Part shown: in pieces, positions 23,801-35,565 of the stretch
Numbering within the stretch: position 1 is the first letter of the stretch
Layout: each line of letters begins with the position of its first letter
NCBI GenBank assembly: GCA_036897095.1
Contig: JAYMSP010000327.1
Coordinates: 1-57,684, forward strand
Direction: 5' to 3'
DNA length: 57,684 nt
From: Plantago elongata
Taxonomy: Eukaryota; Streptophyta; Magnoliopsida; Lamiales; Plantaginaceae
Notes under the pieces: model-generated
What the model was told of the DNA's origin: nothing
The model's input: only the letters and a program-made list of their open reading frames with translations
Databases searched by the model: none
Made by a program: the position numbers and the translations under genes

Positions 23801-24776
23801 TAACTAAATAATTATATTTCTACAAAATTAGCCAACTACACAATACTGATTACTAGATTCAGCTTTTAAAATTGCCCAACTAACCATCGATCCGAACCAC
23901 CAATTTCGAAGCTGTTCACCATGGATCCAGAGCTCCAATTTTGAGTTGTTCACCATCGATCCACAATTTCCAGCTCCGAGATCGAACCAAAATCCAAGCC
24001 ATCACCAAAGTGTGAGAGATCGAGTTGTTGTCTCCCATCTCCATTCATTGAGCCATAGAGATGGCTGGAATCTCAGTCCATCATATACGAGTTCAAGCTT
24101 CGAGCTAGAAATCGAAGCCATCTTCGAATAGCAAGAAGGAGAGAGCCATTGTCGATCAGAATTTGAAAGCTGAAATTGTTAACGCCATCTTCGATCAGAA
24201 ACAAAATCGATCCTCTTCAGCAAACTGCCACTTCTCCATAGATCGAAGGAAAAGGGAGATGGAAGATTTGGGATCAGATGTTGAGAGAAGAAAGAAAGAT
24301 GGAGGCAGACTGGTAGATCTGAGGGAGCAGTAAATTCGAGAAAGATAAAAAAGAAAGAGAGAACTAGGAGAGATAAAAAAAAAAAAGAGGAGAGAACTGG
24401 GAGAGATAAAAAAAAAAAAAAAAGAGGAGTGATGGTGAACAAAGGGAATATTATGCAATTATTTATCATAGGTTTGTGTTGATATACGATTAATTGAAAT
24501 CGTCATATGGGCTTCAAAATAACAGTTAGATCTCGTACCTATTACTAAAAAATTTGTCCTGTTTTCATACAGACCGATGGACCCAAAAATTAATTTTGTG
24601 AAGATAAAACTTTAAAATGTACTTTATTATTCAAACCAAGATGAACATCTTTGTTTACCAGAATATTAAAGAAACCCAAAGTTCAGTAAGTACTCCTTCT
24701 ATTCCAAAGTCTAGTATGTCACTAAAAAGTTGAACTAGGATTACAAATATATACTCCAAAGTTTAATTAGAAAGTA

Positions 24777-25003
24777 CTCTCACCATCCTATTTACAACGA
24801 AACATATTTTCGTTTTGAGCGTTCCATTAATAACGAAATATTTTTTATTTTTAACAATATTTTCAACAATACAATTTATTTTTCACCATATATTATTAAG
24901 TCCGCATGTATTTTTATATCTCAAACTCATTATCAACAACATATTACATATCTTCTTAAAAATTGTATGCTTGAGATTTGTTTCATTTATAATGTAACGG
25001 AGA
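24777..25003. mobile_element. Stowaway-like MITE upstream of the SKS gene
   Basis: The left end TA-CTCTCACCATCCTATTTACAACGAAAC faces an inverted counterpart at the right (CTCCGTTACATTATAAATGAAAC when reversed). Both resemble the Tc1/mariner Stowaway end CTCCCTCCGTCCC, with TA as likely target duplication (24775-24776 and about 25004-25005). The interior is AT-rich with no coding frame. It ends about 145 bases before the SKS TATA box. Confidence 0.6.
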
Positions 25004-25148
25004 TATCTATCCAACAATGTACTTAAAAATAGAATACCAAGATCTACTGTAATAAATATACCCTTGTCCTTACTGAGACAACCACGTGACAATGGCAAAT
25101 TAGTCATTTGCGACTAGTTTTAAAGAAAAGCAACAAGCCTTTACTCAT

Positions 25149-25158
25149 TATATATATA
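25149..25158 (+). promoter_or_regulatory. TATA box of the SKS gene
   Basis: TATATATATA lies about 130 bases before the SKS start codon. A start of transcription near 25180-25190 would be expected. Confidence 0.5.
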
Positions 25159-25176
25159 CTCTAATACTCTACCACC

Positions 25177-25275
25177 ATGTCTCTCCTTCAACTGGTTTCT
25201 AACTCAGATTCCATTTCATATCTCTGCCAAAAGACACTGAACTTTTCACACATCGTGAAGAGAAATTGTCTGTAA
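25177..25275 (+). other. Possible upstream ORF in the SKS 5' leader (32 codons)
   Basis: An ATG in strong context (ACCACCATG) opens a 32-codon frame (MSLLQLVSNSDSISYL start) that stops at 25273-25275, only 12 bases before the main SKS ATG. It matters only if transcription starts before 25177, which the TATA position leaves open. Confidence 0.35.
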
Positions 25276-25287
25276 AAGTGATACATA

Positions 25288-28200
25288 ATGGTGAAGTACA
25301 CCGCTTTTTTGTGTATTTCTCTTGTTCTTGCTTTGCTGGTGGTTTTAAAGGGAGTGAATGGTGAGAATCCGTATAGATATTTCACTTGGAAAGTCACCTA
25401 TGGTGATGTTTGGCCTATGGGTGTCAAACAGAAGGTAGTTATTTTTGTTGTGGTAACTTTTGCATTATGTTATGTTTTGTTTGTTAAAAATGGTTCTTGA
25501 AGATGGGGATTTGATTATGTTCTGTTTTGTTCTGTTTGCAGGCGATTATGATAAATGGGCAGTTTCCAGGGCCTCAGATTGACTGTGTGACAAATGACAA
25601 TTTGATTATCAGTGTTTACAACTACTTGAAGGAGCCATTTCTTATTTCTTGGTGAGCTTATTCGTTCACTCTTTAGTTACTAAGTTTATGTCCTGTTAAT
25701 CTGAAAACTCGTTAAATTCTTTTATTATATTCCTATGTTCTACTTGTATGGTAGTACAATGCATTAGTTAGTCCCAACTAGTATTGAGATCTGAAATGTA
25801 GTCCATTGGATATTGGTATTTATCTCCTCTGCTAACAATTGGGTATCACAATTGAGTTTTACTAGGGGCTTGTTAATTTCAATAAACTACAGTTATACTT
25901 GAAGAATTCCATGTCTATACGTTTACGAATTTGTAAAGAGGTGTGGGATTAACGGATGTAAATCTGTTTAACCAAACCATTATAAATGTCTGCATTTATA
26001 CTAATAGTACTTCATTTGTAAAAAACCGGAACTTTTGAAACGACCCCTCCACTACATTTCGTGAGCATCATTCGAAACCTACATTACCACCGACTTCTTT
26101 AGAGTTGTTTTTACTAACGTATGATAATTCTTATAGTTTAATGCAGTTCTGATAATGGCAGTTTAAGTACTTCTTGATTAGTGTAGGTTTTATTCCTTCT
26201 CCTATTCTACAATGCACTAAGTACCAAATCTAGCATAGAGATCTACAATAGGCTGTATCGATTATTGTCAATAATGTACTTGGTTAGTTCAAATCTTCAA
26301 GATATGTCTTGGTCTTGGGATATGAATACCTACAGTGCAAATACTATAGAAACATAAGTGAATGTGTTGCAAAATTTAAGACAAATCTCACAATGGACAA
26401 GTATAGTTCTGTTTTGGATTTGGCATGTTATCTTTCAGTAAAAAATATTACTCTCTTCATTCCATTTAAAATGAAACATATGTCAAATACACGATTTAAA
26501 AAAGAAAAAGTGGTACGTGATTAAGAATAAATTTGAAATTAAAAAACATACATACGGGTCTAGTAATATGTGGTTGAAAATGAATGGTATTGTGGGGTTA
26601 TTTTTATAAATAGAAAATTATTTTATTTTAATAGGACGTCGAGACGAGAATTTGTTTCAATTCTAAAGGAATCGACGGAGTATAAATGTAACAGAAGTCC
26701 GATCTGGTTTTTTAGTGCAGAAAGAGTCACAAGAGTGGATCTTTTCTGAGAATAACAGTTGTCCATGTTGTTATATTGGATCTTATCTTTTAACATAATT
26801 AGGCATTGCACGTGACATGATGGATCTCTGACTATTCTATACTAGCATCAATCATTTTCATATTTCCAACAAAAACACAATTCATTTAATATTACTGCAA
26901 GATCTATGTAGCATGTATGTAGGACCACAGTTATGTAGCAGAATGTACCTCTTGCTTGTCCAACTTACTCATGCTAAATTCTGTGAACTCAGTTAAAACT
27001 AAGACTCATGTGTTCAGCTGATCTGGCCTGTTATTTTTTCTTAAGTATGTGTTGTTTGTTGTAGGAACGGATTACAGCATAGACGTAACTCGTGGCAGGA
27101 TGGAACGCCTGGCACCATGTGTCCCATCCCGCCTGGTAAAAACTTTACCTATGTCCTTCAACCCAAGGACCAGATCGGGAGCTATTTCTACTTTCCATCG
27201 CTTGGCTTGCAGAAGGCTGCAGGTGGATATGGTGGCATTAGAGTATATAGCCGTCCCCGTATTCCAGTACCTTTCCCCCCTCCTGCTCGCGAGTTTACTG
27301 TTCTTGCAGGGGATTGGTACAAGAGAAGCCAAAGAGTACGTAAACTATCACATTCTTACGCCAAGTTAAACGCAGAAATTTCAATCTCAGAAATGAGATT
27401 TCTGATATATAGATTTTTACTGCTTCGTGTTTTGACAGAATTTGAGGTACATCGTGAATAGTGGTCACAATCTTCCTATGCCTGATGGGCTAATCATTAA
27501 TGGGCGTGGATGGAACGGATACACGTTCACGGTTGATCCATGGAAGACATACAGGTTTAGAATATCAAATGTTGGGACCACAACCTCCATTAACTTCCGT
27601 ATCCAAGGACACATGATGAAACTGGTGGAGGTAGAAGGTTCACACACGGTTCAGAATTACTACGATTCCCTCGACATCCATCTAGGACAATCGTACTCAG
27701 TCTTGGTCACGGCTAATCAGCCACCAAAGGACTATTATGTTGTTGTATCTTCACGCTTCACCCGTAAAGTCCTCACCACCACTGCTGTTCTCCATTACAG
27801 CAACTCACGGACCCAAGTCTCTGGTTATCCTCCTGGTGGACCTACTACTCAGATTAATTGGTCCATGTACCAGGCTCGATCAATTCGGTAATTTGACTGC
27901 CCACCCCCCAAAATAAAAATAAAAATTGCTGGTACGCTGTAGACTTTAATACTGTACTTAGCATGTACGAAATTCCTTATTATGTTGTTTTTTATCAGTA
28001 TGAATTTGACGGCCAGTGGTCCAAGACCGAACCCTCAAGGATCGTACCATTATGGATTGATCAAGCCTGCAAAGACCATAATTCTTGCTAACTCTGCTCC
28101 AATTATTAATGGCAAACAGAGATATGCCGTAAATGGTGTGTCATACGTTTCTCCAGACACTCCTTTAAAATTGGCAGACTACTTCAAGATTGGAGGTGTT

Positions 28201-28855
28201 TTTAGCGTTGGAACCATTCCTGATCGACCCAGTGGTGCATATGGCTATCTAGGGACCTCTGTCATGCATGCTGACTATCGGTCTTTTGTAGAGATTGTTT
28301 TCCAAAACACGGAGAATTCTGTCCAGTCATGGCACGTTGATGGATTTTCTTTCTTTGTCGTTGGGTGAGTTGGTTTTATCCTTTTACCTCGGAACATGTT
28401 TTCCTGGAAGTCTGTGCTTTACTTATAAGAAGTATGTATATGCAACAGAATGGGTGGTGGACAATGGACTCAAGCAAGTCGATCACATTACAACTTGAGA
28501 GACACAGTTGCTCGGTGCACCGTTCAGGTATGTACCAATGGCTAGAAGAGATATCATTTGAAGTATCCATCAATATAGGACTGGAATAAGCATTACACAG
28601 ATGAAACTATCTAACGAAGTTATCTCGTTGACGTAAATGCAGGTATACCCGAGAGCTTGGACAGCAATCTATGTGGCTTTAGACAACGTAGGAATGTGGA
28701 ACATAAGATCGGAGAACTGGGCGAGGCAGTACTTGGGGCAGCAATTCTACCTGAGAGTTTACACCAAATCAACATCATGGAGAGACGAACTGCCAATTCC
28801 AAAGAACGCGCTCCTCTGTGGGCGAGCTAAAGGGCATCGTACTAGACCTCTTTGA
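25288..28855 (+). CDS. SKU5-similar (SKS) multicopper-oxidase-like secreted protein
   Basis: Seven exons: 25288-25434, 25542-25651, 27065-27335, 27439-27887, 27999-28364, 28449-28527, 28643-28855; 544 residues with all phases closing. SKS proteins are secreted or wall-associated relatives of ascorbate oxidase and laccase that have mostly lost the copper ligands. Some act in directional growth and pollen tubes. An N-terminal signal peptide (residues 1-25) precedes three cupredoxin domains with INGQFPGP, NGLQHRRNSWQDG, GDWYKRSQ, PDGLIINGRGWNG, NLTASGPRPNPQGSYHYG and QSWHVDGFSFFVVG. The end, ALLCGRAKGHRTRPL, is typical of pollen-type SKS members (Bp10/NTP303-like) and shows no hydrophobic GPI-anchor tail, so a soluble apoplastic protein is likely. 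Intron 2 (25652-27064) is long and holds a MITE. A copia element starts 247 bases after the stop codon. The gene looks intact. Confidence 0.92.
26451..26680. mobile_element. Stowaway-like MITE in intron 2 of the SKS gene
   Basis: 230 bases bounded by TA at 26449-26450 and 26681-26682. The left end CTCTCTTCATTCCATTTAAAATGAAAC matches, in inverted form, the right end CTCCGTCGATTCCTTTAGAATTGAAAC at most positions. These are Stowaway-type ends. There is no coding frame. It lies well away from the intron's splice sites. Confidence 0.75.
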
Positions 28856-29101
28856 ACGGAAGGGGATTGATTAAACTGTCACGAAAGGGTGACAGGCATT
28901 TTAGTTTTAAACTAGGCAAGAAAGTAAAGGCAAGCAGAAGCTCAACTTGAGCTAGCTGTGGTTGATTATGTTCTATTCATAATCTTCAGCTTTACAGAAA
29001 GTATTTCAATTGAAATGTAAACCACCATTGGATTAAAAGCATTAATAAATGCACGTTTGGTAACGATTTCTTAAGATTCATAGGCTTTGCATTTGTGAAA
29101 T

Positions 29102-29680
29102 TGTTACATTCCAACAATACAAACCCAAATTCAATCCAACAATCTCCGAACCAACCAACAAATAAACGTAAGAAGATAAGTAAACACACAACACAAGATT
29201 TACGTGGTTCAACAATTGTCTACGTCCACAAAATACCAAGATTTCTATTAACCAAGATCCAAAATGCAATATACAAGGAATCGACCAAACTACCAAGCTA
29301 TCCAGCTCTGTCCTCTCTTCCTCACCGTGTTTCTCTCTAGAAATCTTAATGTGTTTGCATATGTTTTCTCATGATTTACTCTAGTACCTACATGTGTGTA
29401 TACTAGAGAAAATCAACATATATTTATTTTCCTATCCACAAAAGGATTCTATTCTAACTAGAAAAGGAAACTTTGTCTTCAAGCAAAAGAATCCCAGTTA
29501 GATTCGACTTCTAACTGTCTCCTGTGTCTTCAGTGTTGTCGTCATACCACACAGTTTCAGTATTTCCAGTGTTATATCCAAGTGTCACCAGTACACTCTA
29601 ACACCACACATCGTATATCCAATGTATCCAGTATACCATGTTATATTACTTCCTTTGATATTAAGCTATCCGGCTTCACA
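29102..29680 (-). repeat. 3' LTR of the copia element
   Basis: 579 bases, TG...CA on either strand reading (TGTTACATTCC to GGCTTCACA). It matches the 5' LTR throughout but has about 25 extra bases near its left end (around 29120-29150). Confidence 0.9.
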
Positions 29681-29791
29681 ATTCTCCACCTTAGCTTCAT
29701 ATCAATGTAACCACAGTACACCACACCATTCATGTCCCTAGAGTTAGGACACAAGCCTTCCTTCCATCAACTTGATATAACTCAAACACGA

Positions 29792-32580
29792 TCAAAACTT
29801 CATCACAGAGATTGTCTTAGTAAACCCATCCGCAAGATTAACATCTGTACTGATCTTATCAATCTTGATAGTACCCTTCTCAGCTTCATCTCTGACAAAA
29901 TGAAATTTTATATCAATGTGTTTGGACCTGTCATAGTAAGCTTGATGCTTCGACAAGTGAATTGCACTTTGACTATCACATAATATAGTCACCGGTGTTT
30001 GCAGTACACCGAATTGCCCCAGAATTCCTTCAAGACATATAGCCTCCTTCACAGCTTCAGTCATGGCCATAAATTCTGCTTCTATAGTTGATAGTGCAAC
30101 CACAGATTCATGAGTAGACTTCCAACTCACTGTTGTACCAAATAAAATGAATACATATCCAGTTAAAGACTTCCTAGTATCCAAATTTGCAGCATAATCC
30201 GAGTCTGACATACCCAATCAATGCATCATTCTCTGTCGAGTGTTGCTCATACACCAATCCCAGTAAAATAGAACCACTAATGTACCTGAGTAGCCACTTC
30301 ACTGCTTCCCAATGATCCTTGTCAGGATTATCCATATAATTGCTTACTGAACTCATTGCATAACTCATTGCATGAGCCAAATTCGGCCAGCAACATACCA
30401 TGAAATACATAATCGACCCTATATCATTAGCATACAGAGTTTTCTCCATGAACCTCTATTCTTCTTCTGTAGTAGGACAATACCTTTTAGATAGCTTGAA
30501 CAGAGACCCCAGAGGTGTTGAAGTGTGCTTGGACTTGTGCATGTTAAATCTCCTTAACATCTTCTCCAAGTAAACAATTTGATTCATAGTGATCTTTCCA
30601 TCACTTCCATGAACAATATCAATGCCCAATATCCTCCTAGCTATTCCCAAGTCCTTCATCTCAAACTCTGACTTCAAGAGATTCTTCACATGAGTAACTC
30701 ATTTCATATGCTTGCTTGCTATAAGCATATCATCCACATAAATAAGCAAATATATCATGTTTTCCACATCCTCTCCATAGAAGTAAACATAAGTGTCGTG
30801 GTCACACCTTCTGAACTTGTGACTCAACATAAACTTGTCAAACCTTCTATACCATTGCCTTGGACTCTGTTTAAGACCATACAATGATCTTAACAATAAA
30901 CAAGTCTTGTTATCCTTGCCCTCTACTTCAATACCCTTAGGTATCTTCATGTAAATCTCTTCATCCAGCTTCCCATGAAAGAATGCAGTGGTCACATCCA
31001 TCTAATGTAACTGTAGTTTGAACTGAGCTACCATAGCAATCAAGATCCCGTTGAGCTATGCTTCATCACTAGAGAAAAGATCTCATTGTAGTCAATACCC
31101 TCTCTTTGTGTGAAAGCCCTAGCAATTAGTCTGGTTTTGTATTTCACCTTCGACTCACCATCAGCTCCAAGTTTCTTTTTAAAGATCCACTTACAAGTGA
31201 CAAGCTTCTTTCCTTTGGGTATAGCCACAATATCCCATGTATGATTCCTTTCGAGCGAGTGACAAGAGTTCTTGTTGTATATCAATGCACCAACTGTTCT
31301 TCTCGAAGCAACTTATAGCACTTTGATAGTTCTCAGGCTCATAACAGTCAATCTCCTCGGCTACATTCATTGCAAAATACACCATGTCAGGATTTGCAGT
31401 AGAAGTACTCACTCTTGGTTCTCTATCTTTGATGAGTTGATAACCCATCACATCATCTGGATTATTCAGCTCGATCCCAGTGCTTCTTCGAATCCCATGC
31501 TTCTCCACCTGATTATTCAATTCAGGTTCCTCCTGATCATGTCCGTCAGAATTTGATTCAGCATGTGGTTTTGGCAGTACACTATGGTCTGCTAAAACTG
31601 ATGTTATCACCACACCAGAGTTTTTTCGATCCATCTTCAGTGTATCCGGCACACCCTCTTCGATAGGCTCCACCTGACTGAGTGTTTTTCCAACACTGTC
31701 AGTGTTCTTCAATAAAGGCATCACATATTCATAGAAAGTCACATTTCTGATGATGATGCATTTATTCACCCCTAGTTCTAAACGCCAAAGTTTGTATCCC
31801 TTAACTCCCTTTGGATAACCAAGATACAAGCACTTTAATGCTCTAGCCTCCAATTTATCTTGCTTAACATGAACATAAGATAAGTATCCAAATACTCTGA
31901 GGTATGAGTAGTCTCTAAGTGTGATCCTTTCCAAACTTCTTCAGGAGTTTTAAAATCAATAGTTGATGATGGGCATAAGTTAATAATATAGTCTAAGTGT
32001 GATCCTTTCCAAACTTCTTCAGGAGTTTTAAAACCAATAGCTGATGATGGGCATAAGTTAATAAGATGGTCTGCAATTGTCACATCCTCTCCCCAAAAGC
32101 TCTTTGATAAACCTGATCCAAAAAGCATGCACCTCACTCTCTCTAGGATAGTTCTATTCATCCTTTCAACTACTCCATTCTGCTGTGGATGATCAGGAAC
32201 TGACTTGTGTCTCAAGATGTCCTTCTCAGCACAGAAGGAATTGAATTTATTAGACAAGAATTACAGCTCATTATCAGTTCTGATCACCTTGAGCCTCTTG
32301 TTTGTTTGATTCTCCATCTCCATAAATCATTCCTTGAATTTCATGAAAATCTCATCCTTAGACTTCAATATAAACACCCACACCTTTCTTGACAGTTCAT
32401 CAATGATGGACAGAAAGTACCTTCCTCCACATCTAGTGGTAGTTCTTGCCGGTCCCCATAAATCTGCATGCACATATTCAAGTATGCTTTGTGTAGTGTA
32501 TTTTCCAACACACAGAGTTCATAAAGTTCCATCTTATGTATTTTGTCTCCACCTAAGAGTCCCTTCTTTGATAAATCCAT
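29792..32580 (-). pseudogene. Copia pol region (integrase, reverse transcriptase, RNase H), broken
   Basis: Minus-strand segments in at least three frames. 32580-32365 is the pre-integrase region. 32257-31835 holds the integrase C-terminal half (HPQQNGVVERMNRT). 31934-31191 is the linker between integrase and reverse transcriptase. 31285-31040 has WIFKKKLGADGE. 31001-30699 has the MDVTTAFFHGKLDEEIYM and LLIYVDDMLIA reverse transcriptase motifs. 30689-30174 covers the remainder of reverse transcriptase. 30217-29792 is RNase H (DSDYAANLDTRKSLTGYVF). A 78-base in-frame tandem duplication lies in the integrase part (31921-32076). Several frameshifts and stops make this copy non-functional. Confidence 0.9.
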
Positions 32581-32632
32581 AAGACCTTTCTCTCCAGCAT
32601 GTGCTAGTCTTCTATGCCATAGAACAGTTTTG

Positions 32633-33931
32633 TTAGAACACTATCAGGGTGTTCCCAGGACACTGTACGCTGCCAACTTCTCTAGTGACAACCTTACCTT
32701 TTAGATAATACAATTCCCTCATTTTCAGAGCTTGCATAACTACCGTATCCCCCCATAAAATCTGAAGGACACCGTTACCACATGCATACTTGTATCTCTT
32801 AGTGTCCATTTGTCCTAGAGATATCAAGTTCCTTCTCAGATGTGGCACATACCTCACATTAAGTAAATCCCTTATCACTCCGTCAAACATCTCAATTCTC
32901 ACCGTTCTCATACCAGTTATCGCACATGGTCTATCATCTCCAAGAGCAACTGATCCACAGTTCATATGCTTGAAAGATGAAAACCATTCATTGATATATG
33001 TCATATGGAACGATGCACCTGAATCCATAACCCATTCAGTTGAATTTCCAGATTGAGTGACTGAACGTACCTCAGTGACAAGAGCTTCAGCAGTGTAATA
33101 GGCCTCTGATGCATTTGTAATGTCCGTGCCATGATTGGTATTTGGTGTTCCCACAACACCCTTCCCCTTATGCGCTTTCAGACTTATACAATTCTTCTTC
33201 AATTTCCCCTGCTTCTTGCAATAATAACACCTCCTTATTTCAGGACCCTCCTTGTTATTCTGAGCTTTCCTTTGGTTGGGATATTGCTTCTTCTTTGGTG
33301 GAAACTTTTGATAGTGTTTCACCATGAGGACTTCTCCAGTACCGAGTGTTGGAGCAACGCCCTCCTGATCCATCTCCCTTGATGGTAATGCAAACTCTAT
33401 AGTCTCCATTGTCAATGCTTCTGACCTCCCATACACCAAAGTATCCTTGAATGGGACAAGAGATCTTGAGAGTGAATTTAACAAGATAATTTCCTTGTCA
33501 TGGCTTCTCATCCTGTTCTTCTTATCAGTTTCCAGACTGTCATGATGGGCGACCATCTTCTTGAACAAATCCAACTGACTCATGATTGATTTTTCTTCAA
33601 CCATCTTGAATGTGAATAGCCTCTGTTTAGCATAGTTTTTATTTGCATCAGACTTGTCGTTATACAATTCTTCTAGCTTCTCCCATATAGTTTTTGATGT
33701 CGAAAGATCACCAATTTCAATAAGGGCATTGTCTCCCAAAGCTAATAGCAAAGAAATGTAAGCCTTGTTCATAATCGATTTTTTATCCGCAGCCGGCATG
33801 ATTTCCTCGAACCTTTTTGTCAGTGCATCGACCACACCATGCTGCATTAACATAGCACGCATTCTTTTCTTCCACAGATCGAAGTCTGACTTTCCTTCAA
33901 GCGGTTTGAGGTCGAACTTCAAAGACACCAT
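32633..33931 (-). CDS. Copia gag-protease ORF
   Basis: An open frame starts at the gag ATG (33931-33929, MVSLKFDLKPLEG) and stays open to 32633. An upstream extension into the LTR is open by chance. It contains the UBN2-type gag core (DFDLWKKRMRAML), a CCHC zinc knuckle near 33190-33235 in which the histidine is replaced by lysine (CYYCKKQGKLKKNC), and the aspartic protease motif WVMDSGASFHMT near 33010-33040. It is the only long unbroken frame of the element and is separated from the pol segments by frame changes. Confidence 0.85.
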   Translation of the reverse strand: MVSLKFDLKPLEGKSDFDLWKKRMRAMLMQHGVVDALTKRFEEIMPAADKKSIMNKAYISLLLALGDNALIEIGDLSTSKTIWEKLEELYNDKSDANKNYAKQRLFTFKMVEEKSIMSQLDLFKKMVAHHDSLETDKKNRMRSHDKEIILLNSLSRSLVPFKDTLVYGRSEALTMETIEFALPSREMDQEGVAPTLGTGEVLMVKHYQKFPPKKKQYPNQRKAQNNKEGPEIRRCYYCKKQGKLKKNCISLKAHKGKGVVGTPNTNHGTDITNASEAYYTAEALVTEVRSVTQSGNSTEWVMDSGASFHMTYINEWFSSFKHMNCGSVALGDDRPCAITGMRTVRIEMFDGVIRDLLNVRYVPHLRRNLISLGQMDTKRYKYACGNGVLQILWGDTVVMQALKMRELYYLKGKVVTREVGSVQCPGNTLIVF

Positions 33932-33976
33932 TGATGAAAAGATACAATTGATTCTCTTCCCACATACAGCGCCAAT
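33932..33976 (-). other. Primer-binding region and leader of the copia element
   Basis: Immediately inside the 5' LTR the minus strand reads ATTGGCGCTGTATGTGGG. This TTGGCGC-type sequence is common at the primer-binding position of plant LTR elements. I could not assign the tRNA. The gag ATG follows after about 45 bases. Confidence 0.6.
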
Positions 33977-34529
33977 TGTTAGGTTCCAACAATGCAAATC
34001 AACCAACAAATATACGCAAGAAGATAAGTAAACACACAACACAAGATTTACATGGTTCGACAATTGCCTACATCCACAAAATACCAAGATTTCTATTAAC
34101 CAAGATCCAAAACGCAGTATACAAGGAATCGACCAAATTACCAAGCTATCCAACTCCGTTCACTCTTCCTCACCATGTTTCTCTCTAGAAATCTCAATGT
34201 GTTTGCATATATTTTCTGATGATTTATTCTAGTACCTACATGTATATATATACTAGAGGAAATCAACATATATTCATTTTCCTAACCACAAAAGAATTCT
34301 ATTCTAACTCGAAAATAAAACTTTGTCTTCTAGCAAAAGAATCCCAGTTAGATTCGACTTCTAACTGTCTTCTGTGTCTTCAATGTTGTCGCAACACCAC
34401 ACAGCTCCAGTGTTTCCAGTGTTATATCCAAGTGTACCAGTACACTCTAACACCACACAACGTATATCTAGTGTATCCAGTATACCATGCTCCATTACTT
34501 CCTTTGATATTAAGCTAACTGGCTTCACA
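33977..34529 (-). repeat. 5' LTR of the copia element
   Basis: 553 bases, TGTTAGGTTCC at the left to GGCTTCACA at the right on the plus strand. It pairs with 29102-29680. Confidence 0.9.
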
Positions 34530-35565
34530 CAAATTGACCAAGTTAAGATGTAGATAGGCTAGTTAAAGCCAACCAATATGCACCATACTGCTAAAAACTG
34601 CGTGCTACTTGTGTACCCGGGCTACATCCTTCTCGATCTTATTCTTAATCGATGTGGGTGCAATGTAGATGATTTGAGCTAATCACAATCTCCCAAGAAA
34701 TGGGGTTGGTTGGTCCGGATAAGGTGTGAATGTGCAATGAGAATGTTGCATATCTAAAAATGGGTGAATGTATGACTTTAAATTTTGAAGTAGTTTAAAT
34801 GAAATGGATAGATAATATTATATTAATAATAATAGCGTGCAAAATTTATTTTCAAGACATCATGGATAATAATATTGAAGTTAAGTGTGTTTGTTTTTAT
34901 AATCCGAGCAAAATAGTACACAGACAACACATCTATGATCTAGCCAAAGCAAAGCTAGCATTTTTATTTTTTTCATATTCATTTTTATTATTACTTTAAT
35001 TTTCATATAAAATTACATATTAACCTTAATGTATAAAGTTCTTCTATCGCAAACTCTATTTGATTTTGAATAACTCCACCATCTGTATGTATGTCATCAA
35101 ACTTGTTGGGGCATCTGGAAAATAATCCACAGCACAGAAGAGAATAAAACTCATTCATTCACCTCTTCAAATTAATGATATCACATTGTGGAAATATTCC
35201 CACAACTGGACACCATTATTGTTTCGGCTTTCTTGGTCACAAAATTACAAAACTTGAAATTTTCAAATCTTAAAAATTTCCAAACACTCCCACAACGAAA
35301 TTTCCATCGCAAGTTAAGCCTGATGTCAGCGGCCTCTCTTCCCGGTGGCAAACACTAGTGAACGTGTCGTTGTTGGAGACAACTGCGACATGCGAAATTA
35401 TAATAAATGTGTCATATCTTATACAATTATAATTTTAGACTGCAACTTATGTGGAAATCAAATAAAATAATTACTCATACCCACCCCTTGCAAATCCGTC
35501 ATCGTCCATTTCACATTGGTCGAATGAGAGTGTGAGTGATAAATATAAGACGACACACTCTCAAA
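34530..35565. other. Intergenic stretch between the copia element and the TRIM cluster
   Basis: AT-rich sequence with no coding character, no recognised repeats and no RNA gene. I see nothing further in it. Confidence 0.5.

Larger units (their letters stand above)
20900..25148. other. Gene-poor intergenic region between lyase and SKS genes
   Basis: About 4.2 kb of AT-rich sequence with no convincing gene. It includes the promoter side of the lyase gene, a degenerate tandem repeat near 23.6-23.8 kb, a purine-rich stretch at 24.28-24.43 kb with a duplicated GAGAACTRGGAGAGATAAAA unit, and a Stowaway-like MITE. Open frames such as the phenylalanine-rich minus-strand ones at 24.2-24.5 kb arise from the purine tract. 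Confidence 0.6.
29102..34529 (-). mobile_element. Ty1/copia LTR retrotransposon, complete in structure but coding-defective
   Basis: Two similar LTRs in the same orientation bound a 4.3-kb interior read on the minus strand. The order 5' LTR (33977-34529), primer-binding site, gag, protease, integrase, reverse transcriptase, RNase H, 3' LTR (29102-29680) is that of Ty1/copia. The purine-rich AAGGTGGAGAAT just before the 3' LTR is the likely polypurine tract. Flanking bases GAAAT (29097-29101) and CAAAT (34530-34534) could be a five-base target duplication with one later change. The LTRs differ by many substitutions and indels, so the insertion is not recent. Coding segments occupy several frames and are interrupted by stops. 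Confidence 0.92.

Noticed and set aside
24179-24469. Phe/Ser/Leu-rich minus-strand frames of 87-96 codons
   Set aside because: They are the complement of a purine-rich AAAGAGGAGAGA tract and have no gene-like composition.
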